From assembly GCA_015478945.1 (NCBI GenBank), contig JABUQX010032602.1:1-34169 (forward strand): a stretch of DNA of 34,169 bases. The letters are read 5' to 3'. The notes under the pieces were generated by a model that was not told the DNA's origin, ran no database searches, and worked only from the letters and a program-made list of their open reading frames with translations. Within the stretch, counting starts at the first letter, position 1. Each line of letters begins with the position of its first letter. This document shows positions 17,729 through 28,709 of the stretch, one piece after another. A program made the translations under genes and the position numbers. Source of the stretch: Trachelipus rathkii. Lineage: Eukaryota > Arthropoda > Malacostraca > Isopoda > Trachelipodidae.

Positions 17729-18010
17729 CTTTTATTTTTTGTTTTCTCACTGTAAACAAATTTTCGTAACTTTTAGTTTGCATTTCGCCTTCTCTATAAA
17801 TGAAACCTAACTCAATCTAAGGTACTTTTTTCGTGTGATTTATTTATTTTAAATTTACATATGTTGGCTCATTCATTGTATTACAGTTTTTATATTAGTT
17901 CATTTTATTTATTTTTTGTGTTATAAATTATATTATTTTTAATCTCAATTGCCGGGAACTGAGATGGATTTTACGCTATTCACCCGAAACGGTTCTTATA
18001 ATAAATGTGA
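17729..18010 (+). mobile_element. 3' end of the Penelope-like element with hammerhead-like remnant
   Basis: Non-coding AT-rich tail. CTGAGATGG...CACCCGAAACGG (17959-17992), then AATAAATGTGATAAAT, has the CTGA...CGAAAC layout expected of a hammerhead in Penelope-like terminal repeats, but the core after CTGA does not match the consensus. The border toward the candidate exon at 18051 is close. Confidence 0.4.
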
Positions 18011-18050
18011 TAAATTATGCTTCATCTTATTCATCTATAAATGCGTTTAC

Positions 18051-18278
18051 AGGACGTATTCTAAGAAAGCACGTTTTTATTTTTTCGTAATTTTCGCTCG
18101 TTTTTAGCTTTTTGATGGACAGCGAACCCTTCGTTTCATCTCGAAGGTTGATAAATTCGTATTCCCTCTTCCCTATATCTTTGCAGTATCGTTCGTGGAA
18201 GGGCGTTCCTCGAGTAGGACTTACGGTGAGTAGTAGTAGTAGTAGTAGTGGGAACAGAAATACTCTCTGGCTCTTCAT
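18051..18278 (-). CDS. Possible first exon: signal peptide plus CUB-like start
   Basis: The minus-strand ATG at 18276-18278 opens a frame with a classical signal peptide: MKSQRVFLFP followed by seven Leu, with a likely cut near TRG (residues 22-24). Mature residues include Cys32, a FINLRDETKGSL strand and NYEKIKTCFLRIRP with Cys70; spacing and the C-x-x-x-I end resemble the first part of a CUB domain. A donor GTAAAC follows after codon 76 (18050-18049); read through, the frame stops at 18027. A stronger donor GTAAGT occurs earlier, inside the frame after LLT. If that one is used, the first exon holds only the signal peptide. The Leu run is coded by a (CTA)n microsatellite. Downstream exons are not seen. 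Confidence 0.4.
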
Positions 18279-18359
18279 ACTGAAAGCGATACACCCTCTG
18301 GTGCATCGCGATATTGTTTTTGAATTCGAGATAGAGTACGTTATATAAATTGATAATAT

Positions 18360-18682
18360 AGATAGGTATTTATTAAAAAATGATTTTGCTAAAAAACATT
18401 TTATTTATGCAATATAGATAATAGTTTGTTGGAAGTAAATAATTAAAAAAAGAAAGTACTTTTTTATTTGCTGTATCGAGCGTGAATGTTTTAGGTGTTT
18501 CTTTTTTATAAAAATAATATTAAAAAAAGCGACGATTTACAATTTTTTTCTTCATCTACGCGATAAAGAAAATAATGAATGAAGGATAATTATTTACAAA
18601 TTATAATAAACGAAACATATTATTATATGTTAATAGGTAAAAGCCACGAAAAGCGTATAATTATCTATTTTTAGTAAATTTT
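18360..18682 (-). other. 3' flank of the minus-strand terminal exon
   Basis: AT-rich, no ORF. AATAAA on the minus strand (complement of 18400-18405, another near 18468) could serve as the poly(A) signal. Confidence 0.35.
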
Positions 18683-19581
18683 TTAGACGCAAGTGTTATG
18701 AGACGGTCTAGGTGGGGTCATTGTCCGTTTTCGAGTTCGCCGCCGCTGCTGCTGCTTCGATTGATTTCGGACGTTGTAACTTTCTCGTCGCCGACGATGA
18801 AAGTTTTCTTCCGTTAATCCTCCTATCCGTTCTCCCTCGTCGGCGGATTTCGTAGTTGCGGTGGTAGCGGCGGAGACGGGGGCGATATATCGTGAATCGA
18901 AAGAGGCGCTCGTCGTCTGATATGCCGATTCTTTAGTATTTGAGATATTGCCGATCTGATTTTCGAACTCAAAAGAAGTTGAGGCCGAAGATAGATTGCC
19001 GTCTGATTCTCCGCAATTTTCTCCGTCCGTATGTATCTCGGAATAATCGCTTTCGTTTTCTGATTTGAAAACGCGCATAGGTCGAACGGGATGATTATGC
19101 TGCTGCGGAAGGGTAGGACCAGTTACTGTGGCCTGCCGAATATTCGACAACATCGCTTCTTTCAAGGAACTACATTTTTTCATATCTAAATAGTGCTTTT
19201 CGTTCGTGTTCTTCGTATTGCGATCGGTAAATGCGCTCATCGTCATAGTTGAGTTCGCAAATCCTTCTCCTCCACCTGTTCCTCCTGTTCCTCCTCTTCC
19301 GAAAAACTTTTTCGGTTTTCCAACGGCGGCGTAGATCGCGCCCGAAGATCCGGCTTGGCTGTCGTACCGAGGAGGTAAAGAAAAGGGAACGCTGTAGTTA
19401 TCTATCACTTTCGTTTTCGTCTGGCTTTCAACGCCTACTCCGCTACCTTCTTTTCCCGATTTAATTACCTTTTTAAGCAATGACGAATATATTCGAAACA
19501 AAGCGTAGAAAAAAAGTCCGCATATGATTGTAATAACGACTGCGCAATTAACTACGATAACCGCTATAAATCTTCCGAAAT
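18683..19581 (-). CDS. Terminal exon of a single-pass membrane protein
   Basis: An open minus-strand frame of about 299 codons whose 5' end fits a splice acceptor: a CTCTTTTCTC pyrimidine run, then AATGAAG, with the exon from about 19581. The exon starts DFGRF, then a hydrophobic transmembrane segment (FIAVIVVNCAVVITIICGLF, about 20-25 residues), then a basic stop-transfer stretch (RIYSSLLKKVIK). The remaining 250 residues form a cytoplasmic tail rich in Ser/Thr/Gly/Asn, with a GGTGGTGGGEG glycine run, an acidic/Ser patch (SENESDYSEIHTDGENCGESDG) and an Arg/Lys-rich end (QQQRRRTRKRT). Composition is balanced, unlike the surrounding AT-rich DNA. Family not recognised; earlier exons should lie at higher coordinates and were not found. 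Confidence 0.55.
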
Positions 19582-19599
19582 CTTCATTGAGAAAAGAGT

Positions 19600-22150
19600 T
19601 TAATTCGTGTTAATAACTCATATTATTAAATGAGTATAAAAGTGAGTTATTGATTGAAGTAATTCTTTCCCATGACTTTATTTTAAGTTTTCTCTACAGT
19701 AAGACTAATGCATTTATAATAATGATTAGTGTGTAGGTGTGTGAGTGTGGAGATCATGTGTTGATTTAATGTAGTCAGTATATATTTCTTGCTGTAACGA
19801 TGAGTCAGTGATTCACTTAGGTTGGCTGGTACATTCAAGTAGTTCTTAGGTTTCTGAGTGAAAATGCTATTAAGTGTGATTATGAGCTTTCTTAAGTATT
19901 GTTAAAACTTATTGTTATGTACGATATTAGATGTTTAATACTCAAGTCTGGTATCCTGATATGTATACTTTATATTATATTCATTCTTATTTCGTTTATG
20001 GTAATATTTATTGTGTTAGACCACGGTGATGTACTTCAATGGTTCGATCTATGTATAAGATTATATACACTAATAGTGAGTTATATTATGATTTAATAGA
20101 GTAACACTCCTTGTGAACTAATAGTGTGAATTAAGGTAGTGATTTTTGAGTATGTTTAAGGTTAGTTACAGTTACTCTGGTGTTATAAATGATTGTGAAA
20201 CTTTGTTAGACTGTGTTAAGACCAGGCCATGTTAAATTACTGTCTGAAAGATGGGCTAATCTTCTTCATTGAGTTGTGAGGTTATATTCCTAATTAGTGT
20301 CAGATGATGTCTTAAGTGAATCTGAGAGAATAAGGAACATTTGCTTCAGTTTCTAAATACTAATATTTATATACAATTAATTTAAGATTATGTATAATAT
20401 AAATAGAACTGTGATGAGTTATTATTTGATTTATAGCAGTTTAGTAATTGCACCAAATCTTAGATTATACTTACTATAAATGTGTAATCCATATTCTTTA
20501 TAATTCAATAGATAGTCAATAATTTAGATATCACCAGATAGGTCAGTAGAGGGTTTGGCCTGATTAGGGCTTTGCAATGGTGTGTTTGATTTAGACTGAT
20601 TTACTCACTGCTTTTAGGGTAATGGAATAACGTAAACTTGTTGTAAGTTTATTAAACATAGGAAGAAGACTGAATACCCAATCTTATTTATTAGTTGTAC
20701 TATTATATTATTTATTTATTTTTCCTTGACTTCTTTTATTATATCAATATTTTTACAGTAATCTTCAAAGGTCTACATTAACTTCCATCGTCCGAAGGAC
20801 ACCAATATATTTTGACATTGGTAGATACTAAATTTAACGAAGTATTTATAATTAAGAATCTTCTAATCCCCTAAATTTTCGAGTCTATACTTTCTTTCGC
20901 AACTACCTTACTTTACCATCTGAGTCAGAACTCCTTATACTCATTCTTATAACCTACTCTTTTATTCTTTCCTTCATCTGCCTATCTCGATTCCTCGCTC
21001 GGTTCTCGTGTTTTCATTTTATTCATATTTTTTATTATTGTCACTCTGTTCTCCTTATTTCTTTCTATTAGTTCTGTGAGGACGCTATGCCCTCTTATGG
21101 GGGTCCTAACACTCACTTAATATCTAACGGACTTATATCATATATGACACTATTATATTCTATTTTTTAAATAATATACTTATGTTATTTACGTGTGAAA
21201 CGTACAAAGCTGACTACTTATATCGATATACCTATTTAATTATATTAGTGACAACTCAAAACATATGTTGTTATTAATTGAGTATGATGAATGTTTAGCC
21301 TAACTTTATATGGTATACACCAGCACGTTCCACATGCTACCGATGGTGTCTTGTGCTTACTCCTTACCGAAGTAATATCTCGGCTCATTCCTCATTCTCT
21401 TTCCATCCTACCCTTCACTCTACCTACATCCTTTCCCTACTTACTCAATCTGCCTTTGCTTCTTCTCTTATTCTTTCCTCTTCATTCCTGCTGATTCGAG
21501 CATTCCATGCGATATTCTTATCTACTTGTTTTTCAAATGTGAGACTCCCACTCTCCGGTTGGGTCCCTGACTACAGTAAGTTGGAACATTCACTCTACAT
21601 GTACTCACCATCTTCACTGTCATCAGAATATATTGGAATCCTAATATATAATGTTATATTTCTTGTCTCTCAAATAAAATTCGGAAAAATATTTCTCTCG
21701 TTATTCCACCTGAATGTTTGCTATATATTATTATTTAGTACAGTATCCCCCCTTAACGGGTAGAGCGCAGAGTAGACGACGGTAATCGTTCTTCCCGACG
21801 AGATTTAACGCTCTATCTATATATAGATATCTACATAAACAAAATTTTAGTACTTCCGATATACTGTTATTTAAGCCTAACTGGGTGATATTTTCTAGGA
21901 CGAATTTGTACCTTGAAGCTAGGTGAGTCAATAGACATCGAACTATATGTTGGTCTATATATATGCCCTTGTGTATTACATCTGATTGCACGCAGTGGCT
22001 TCCAGCTACCTGGTTGACCGTACGGAGTACTCATCAACTATTCCATTGAATTCCTATACAATAGTCCTTTTTCTATGAAAACCTCAACTCTGAAATCTTC
22101 TCACCAAATTTCAACCAATTAATAGATTACAATATTTAAATTTTATTTTT
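19600..22150. other. Long non-coding AT-rich stretch
   Basis: Possibly intron of the minus-strand membrane-protein gene. No convincing exon, RT or transposase is seen on either strand; frames of up to 136 codons (for example 21353-21763) are Ser/Leu-rich and lack motifs. No (TA)n tracts longer than about 20 bp occur here, unlike most of the window. Confidence 0.45.
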
Positions 22151-22155
22151 TTTTA

Positions 22156-22525
22156 TGTGAGGGGTGGTCCCCACCTAGGTCGGGGTGTTACCCACGGGCG
22201 TAACCATCGTCTGACGTACTAGGTTATCCTCAATCATCTAACTTAGCTCTCGGTCAAATTTTAGCACTGATAATATCGGAATATTTATAGTTTCAAGTGC
22301 GGAGTCATGAGATCAGGCTATCCTCGGAACGCTGATGGCTGGAATTACAGATACGACGACACCGCGGTCCACGGCGATGTATAGCTTCATAAACACGATT
22401 CGAGTTGCGTTAATAAAATAAAGACGAGTCCCTTCAGGGATCGGTTTTTTCGAACTCAATCTTATTTTTGCTATTATCGTAATTCTTCTTCTTCTTCGAC
22501 GTCAAATAATTAATCAATAAGAACA
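22156..22525 (+). mobile_element. Possible solo LTR
   Basis: Begins TGTGAGGGGTGGTCCCCACC and ends AAGAACA (TG...CA), with AATAAAATAAAGA (22414-22426) as a poly(A) signal in the right place. No second copy, primer site or clear target duplication was found, so this is only suggestive. Confidence 0.25.
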
Positions 22526-22800
22526 TGGGTTGTATGCTGTCATGGCGCTATCGGCCGCCGCGCCGCGCTTCGCTCGTCTCTCATTGCTTTCTCATGCCGC
22601 ATCGGACACACCTGGGCGAGATTAGCCGTGTTAGGTGCCCAATACTGGGCTTTGAACCTCAATCTCCGTGAAGTTTGGAAAGCCCAAACAGGTGCTTTAA
22701 ACCTGAATATGGGCTGTAAGCGGCTACAGCTTACTCGGGGTGTGACCCACATCCCACTACATTATAAGTAAAGTCATCCTGAGCATGACTTGCCATATTA
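22526..22800. other. GC-rich unassigned block
   Basis: Locally GC-rich, with GGCCGCCGCGCCGCGC (22552-22567) and paired words GCTTTGAACCT (22650-22660) and GCTTTAAACCT (22693-22703). No gene recognised. It could be a short repeat family. Confidence 0.3.
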
Positions 22801-22919
22801 CACGGTTTCGTTCTCTTATGCCCATTATATTTTAATTCCACACTATTTTCCAAGTTTAAAGCAAAATTATCTCTCATTCCTTTTATAACAAAATAGGGTG
22901 ATGAGCCCAAAGTGTTCTG

Positions 22920-23150
22920 GTCACTACTTATATATTATAAGATATATATATATTAAATATATATAATATAATATCATTATTTATATTTATATATATATAA
23001 TATATTGATATATATATTTATTATAATATATTATCTTATGTTAAAATAATATAAATAAAAAAAAATAAACAATAAAATTAATATATTAAATACCGTATAT
23101 AGTTTTAATAATATATATTATATATATTATATGATATTATTATATTTATC
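22920..23150. repeat. AT-rich (TA)n-type low-complexity tract
   Basis: Degenerate (TA)n and ATTA sequence. Confidence 0.85.
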
Positions 23151-23189
23151 ATCATCATCATTCATCGAATTGATTCATAATATTCGTGC

Positions 23190-23530
23190 TTTTTTTTCTC
23201 CCCTCAAGGACGTGGAGGGAGAGGTGCGGTGGACAATGGCATAGCGGAAGGAAAGAAAAATCTAGAAGGATATGGCACACACAACTCGATTATAAGAAGG
23301 CCCAGCCTACAAGCCCCCCGTCGTATATTTGCGCTTATTATTGTGATAGATCTTTCGTTTCTCCGCTATGTCATGGACAAAGCTCACTCCTTTAGGCAAT
23401 TTCTAGCGGCACTCGAGACGGACGCCGTCACTATGGCCATATCGTCAACGTGTAGGGTTTGTTCCAGAGCCTCGATGCCTTTTATATATGGGGTCTCAAA
23501 CACCAGACCTTTTTCATAAAATTCCCCGCC
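23190..23530 (+). repeat. Dispersed repeat fragment related to 11590-11700
   Basis: GACGCCGTCACTATGGCCATATCGTCAACGTG region (about 23420-23455) aligns with the block at about 11650-11685. A TTTTATATATGGGG word follows at 23480-23493, comparable to the TATA-like word in the first copy. Probably a Penelope-like or similar end; two frames of 69 and 96 codons here lack motifs. Confidence 0.4.
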
Positions 23531-23569
23531 ATTCACTCCTAGTTTGCACCTTTTATAATATTAGTTATA

Positions 23570-23770
23570 TATAAAGTATTATTATTATTATCATATTATA
23601 TATAATATATATATAATATATATTATATTCTTACTGATAAGTAGTATATTATATGAGATATATTATAGTATACTATATATATATATATATAGTATATATC
23701 TATTTATATATTTTATTATTTTAATAATTATATTTATTATTAAAAAAGAAAATAGAATATAATATAAATT
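23570..23770. repeat. AT-rich (TA)n-type tract
   Basis: Degenerate (TA)n with TATT interruptions. The 23770-23990 interval that follows is unassigned. Confidence 0.85.
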
Positions 23771-23989
23771 TATTACCTTGTTGCTTTTTTTTAGTTTTTG
23801 AACTGCGGTTTACAATTTTGTGGCCTGATCTAGTATGATTGAAGATGCAGTTTTAGAAGAGCCGATAAATATTCTCTGATTTCGTCTAAAGGCGCGACGC
23901 GTCTTTTATCTCAGAGGATCCCGCCAAATCCTGCTTCTGTGAAACGTTTAAAAGAATCCTTGGTAACAGATTCTGGTATCAAGACTGTG

Positions 23990-24441
23990 AGTATATATAT
24001 AGTTGGATATATTAATGCAATATATATTATGTATATATATATATATATATTATATATATATATATATATATCATATATATATATAATATATATATATTAA
24101 TATAATACCTATTATAATATAATATTATATAAAATAATATATATAGTTTGCTATTATTATATATTATATCATATTATTATATATTATATATATATATGAT
24201 AATAACTGGCCTAGAGCTATTATACGAATACGATATATATCTTATATATATAATACTAATTATATAGTTATATAGTATATATATATATAATTATATATGA
24301 TTAAGTAAATTTTTTATTATTATTATAGTATATACATATATATATACGTATATATAATATTTAATTATTATTATAATTATATATAGAATATATATAATTA
24401 TATATTATAGATATATATAATATATATATATAATATATATG

Positions 24442-24479
<38 letters not shown>

Positions 24480-24505
24480 CCGTCTCTATATATCATATTA
24501 TATAC
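23990..24505. repeat. (TA)n-type tract, over 500 bp
   Basis: Degenerate (TA)n, the longest such tract away from the window end. Confidence 0.9.
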
Positions 24506-24516
24506 ATATAGTTAAC

Positions 24517-26647
24517 ATAACCCATAAGGTTGGGCACGAAGAACGAAAAAATTGTCTATCGCTGATAAACCGAATAACATCGATTAACAGTCAACAAACC
24601 TGTATCAAATCGGATAACGCCGATATCCGCATGAACTGCTGATATAGCAAAAAATTACCGTGGCCAAAAAATAAGGCGATATCTGATAAATCCAAATTTT
24701 TAACGTATTCATTTTTATTATAAATAAAATGTAAAATAAAAAAACACTGCAACTATGTACTTTGTATATAAAATGTTTAAAGTAATAAATTTATGATTAA
24801 AATTCACCTTTTTATGATAATCTAAAATCCCATTTTCTCTTTATATAAATTTTCAGTTTTCTTTAAGGACACGTACCCAGAAAATATGGGAATTGTTAGA
24901 CCTTTATATTGCTTATTATAACTTGAAAGAAATTTGGATATTCTATTAAATAAATTTAATTACGCTTTTAACCTTGTTTCTCAGTGTTCCGCTTTTTTAT
25001 AAAATTTATTTTAATTTTCTAATTACTTCGCATCTGAGTTATAGGATTCTGATACGATTTAATGCATAAAAGCCAAAAGATAAAGTTATAATTAAAGGAA
25101 TTTAGAATGTAAAATCAAGAATAATTTATAATACAATTTTATCAATATATAAGTAAATATAAATACTAGGTCTGGCCTTCCTGCTGCATTTTAATAGTTC
25201 CTCTTCATAAAGCTGGGTCAAATATTGAGTCATTACATTTAAAAAGTTTCAACTGACTGAAGAGAATGTCCTCTTGGTCTTGTAGTAATAGCTTGTGCCA
25301 GGGAGAAAAAGATCGCGTCCACTACCCAGCGCAAGACGCATTGTGAGCACGTATTTGTACCTTAATATAACAGAAGATCAAGTGAGCGACGTCTTCTCAA
25401 TGTTAAAAGCCAGGTTCTGACAGGCTGTCTGTTCGATTATTCGCTCTGCAGCCCGCTAATCTTACACCTGGCATTGTACTCTTTGATTGACTTTGATGTA
25501 GTGACTACTTTACTGGAAGTTAGTCAGTGTTAATCACAGCATCATACAGATGCCTTGATTAGTAGTAGTGCCTGTCCATTCCTCTACAGTCCCTCTCCCT
25601 CGCTGCGTTAGGCTGTACTTGATTGGCGTTCTCTTTATCGAGTTCAGTATACGTTTTCGCGATAACTCTTCACCTTCTTTTTCCATCAGGGCCCTGACCT
25701 CTAACTTTTTTGGACCATTATGTTTCTTCAAAAAGAAACGCTTCTCATGCACACAGGCGAAGCTTGGGGATAAAAAGGCAGGTGGAACAGAAAGTACTTA
25801 TACTCATCTTCCAAGGATGCTGGAGAACCTCTGTCTATGGGCGTCAAGAGAGGTAAATGACCAGAAGCGTTCGCAGAACTGAAATTGGCATGTGGTATAT
25901 TTCCAACCAAGCAATCACAGCTTTTTTTTTCCACAATGAGGGTGACGATCATGCAGCCCAGATAGCACTGTTCTCCCCCCTTGAATTTGATCCAGTGCAA
26001 AGGCGACTGGTGCCATGACCCTAGATAATTGAAACAAAGCCGTAAGGGACTACATTCACTACACTAATATAAAGATATATATAGAAAAAATTATACAACC
26101 CTGTGACAACAAGCGGAAACGATACACGTTTAAAGTCTAATTACAATGTTTAATCATTACTGACGCCACTAGGCCTTGTAAGTAGTTGCAGGTGACGATT
26201 ATTCGTTATATAGATTTCTATAACAATTACTAATTATAATATATATATAATAGTATAATATTAATATATATATATATATTATTTATATAATATTATATAA
26301 TATAGTATTATATATATATAATTAATAACTTATATATTATATATTATATATATTTAAAATTATTAATATAATATATATATAACAAAAAGTACCGCGATTA
26401 TATTTATTGATAGAAGATTTTATCGATAGCAAGATAATACCGAAAACCGTTTAAGCGATAAAATTATCGCCATACTAGTTTATCTGATATAGTTTGTGAA
26501 CAAAAACCATTATATTCAGCGATAGCCGATTACCGTAAAAAAGATTTATACGATAACAGATAACCCGAAACCGATCTTTAGCGAATAAATTTATCCGATA
26601 TTATGATAATTATCGCGATAAACGCCCACCTGTGTAATAATAACCCA
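24517..26647. mobile_element. Candidate decayed hAT-like element with GATA-rich ends
   Basis: Left end reads CATAAGGTTGGGCAC (24523-24537), right end ACGCCCACCTGTG (26622-26634); the inner GGTTGGGC and GCCCACC form short inverted ends of hAT type. Both subterminal regions (24540-24690 and 26390-26620) are dense in GATAA/CGATA words found nowhere else at that density. The 8-mer ATAACCCA lies outside both ends (24517-24524 and 26640-26647) but at unequal distance. The inside (24700-26230) holds no recognised transposase; 25190-26050 is less AT-rich with short frames up to 104 codons. Confidence 0.35.
26240..26385. repeat. AT-rich (TA)n-type tract
   Basis: Degenerate (TA)n tract. Confidence 0.85.
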
Positions 26648-26739
26648 GAGTTAAGGGGAGCTTGGCACTCTTAATTAGGCTGATTAATTGTTGTTTGTGC
26701 GACTCAGGGCTCATATGAGACGAGTCTAAGCCAATCAGA

Positions 26740-26960
26740 GCTTAAGAATATTTAAACTGTGTATAAAATCCATTGTAATTGGTTCTAGAAGGCCTAGAAA
26801 GTTGTTGTTATAAGCTTAGGGCTTATAAAAGCCCGAGGCTCTGGAGGAAGGTTCGAAATGCCAAGGCAGTAGCAAGCGATAGCTCTGTCATCGGCACAAA
26901 AATTATAAAATAAACGGAGTCAGATTTAAAATAATAAATTGATCTTTAAAATTTAAACAT
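26740..26960 (+). promoter_or_regulatory. Promoter-like block, possibly part of a solo LTR
   Basis: In order: CCAAT (about 26741-26747, AGCCAATCAG), TTCTAGAAGGCCTAGAA (26783-26799) with the TTCnnGAA core of a heat-shock element, TTATAAAA (26823-26830), then AATAAACGG (26910-26918) as a poly(A)-signal word. CCAAT, TATA, then AATAAA within 200 bp fits an LTR; no coding sequence follows. The ATG at 26858 stops after four codons. Confidence 0.4.
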
Positions 26961-27105
26961 TTACCTTAGAATAGCATTGCAAAGAAATAATTTGTGCAAT
27001 TGTAAACTAGACCTTAAGAATCATTAATAAAAAAAATAAACGGTGCCTAGTTTTGTTTTTCCAAAACTATCTTATTAATTCTATTGCAAGGTGATTCTCT
27101 TAATA

Positions 27106-27465
27106 GGGCCGTTAACATTAAAGAGATCAGACTTGTACATAGTTATTTGGTGACATTTGCAGGTGATATTAGCTGAAAATGGCGCTCTTTTTTAACGTTT
27201 AATGAATCTTAAAATAATGGGATTCTTCACGCTATTCTTTATATAATAAAGTTTATTAGAGCTATTGTACCATCGCACTCAGACTTTATCTAGTTTTTTT
27301 TCCACAATATAGGAGTCACTTCACTTACACTATTTTTTGGGGAGCTATTTTCAAATATCACCACTTAGGTAATTATTATTAGCCCACAGATTAGAAGGGT
27401 CACTATCCTGGGTCTCACTAAATAACTATGTACATGTCTGATGATCTCTTTAATGTTAACGACCC
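27106..27465. mobile_element. 360-bp mariner-type MITE
   Basis: Ends GGGCCGTTAACATTAAAGAGATCA (left, 27106 on) and its near-complement TGATCTCTTTAATGTTAACGACCC (right, to 27465). The inverted repeats run about 50 bp with few mismatches and continue less exactly inward (GGTGATATT...GAAAAT on both arms). TA flanks both sides (27104-27105 and 27466-27467), the target duplication of Tc1/mariner elements. No ORF inside. Confidence 0.85.
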
Positions 27466-27469
27466 TACG

Positions 27470-28450
27470 AAAGCTGAAATAAATAGTGACTTTAATTTTT
27501 CAACGATATGATAATGCAGATTCAATGAAGAAACGTTTAGGAGGTGTTGGAGCTGTTAAAAATATCCCGCGGCGTTATATGCTCATTGCTGTCCACATCC
27601 ATGCGAAGTACAACACACAAGAAACTTTATAGCACAGCGAATGCAACTAGGTACTATTTTAATTGCCATAAAAAATACTATATTAATATTTAAAAGCAGG
27701 AAAGATTTTCCCAGAAAGGCAAAATGTACAAAACTCACACGAAAGGGCGAAACAAGTGGGGGAAAGTCTAAATGGGATATTTCGATATACACTAGTTTGT
27801 GAGGCAAGGAAGCTTTAGAGGAGGCTTGAATTTGGGTCAAGATATTAAACCTTCTTCAGAAAACTCAGATCTTTTGAAGTTTGCAATTGACAAATTTTTA
27901 TAACTTTTATTTTATAACCATACATTTTTCAACATTTTGAAAGTTTGCAACCGAATCTCTTTATATTTATGAAGGAATGAACTTGCCGCATTTGAGTTCG
28001 ATTTTTTATGAAAATATATATAGGGCTATTACAAATTCTTTTCTTGATGATTTTTTCTTGATTGATATCAATTAAAAATTTTACGAATTTGCAAATCAAG
28101 TTTGAACAGCTACCATACATTTGGGATTGTTTAGGGATTTTTGCATTTACTACCTCCCAAAGCGTTGCACTCCAAAAAAAAAAATATCCCCTACTCTTGA
28201 AAAGTCTCAAATACTTTTTCAATTCTACCGGAGAAGAAAGCCTAACAGAACTGCCTTTAATGAGTGTTCATCATAGATTGCAAAAGAAAATGGATTATCA
28301 TTTTTTTTTTTAGTGTCGAACTTGTTGAAGAATTTTTAGTATAAAGCAAAAGGATTTTATATGCTTTAAACTCTTAGGCCAGTTAGATTATTTTTTTCCT
28401 TTATTGAATATATAATCTCTTCTAAACCGAATATAACAGATAATTCTATA
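27470..28450. other. Unassigned AT-rich stretch
   Basis: Frames of 83-97 codons exist on both strands (for example minus 27929-28222) but are AT-driven and have no motif. No repeat family is recognised. Confidence 0.4.
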
Positions 28451-28464
28451 GATAAGACCTAATA

Positions 28465-28568
28465 TTTATAATAAATATATATATATTATATATATATACT
28501 ATATATATATATATTATAATCTCAAATGGGTTTGTTTTCTGGCTATTGCCCTATGATAGTATATATAC

Positions 28569-28605
<37 letters not shown>

Positions 28606-28632
28606 CTATATTATATATATATATATTATATA

Positions 28633-28663
<31 letters not shown>

Positions 28664-28700
28664 AACTATAAATATATAATATATATATATATATATTAAA
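28465..28700. repeat. (TA)n microsatellite, interrupted
   Basis: Two (TA)n blocks around a short unique piece (28520-28555). Confidence 0.9.
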
Positions 28701-28709
28701 TGAGATTAT

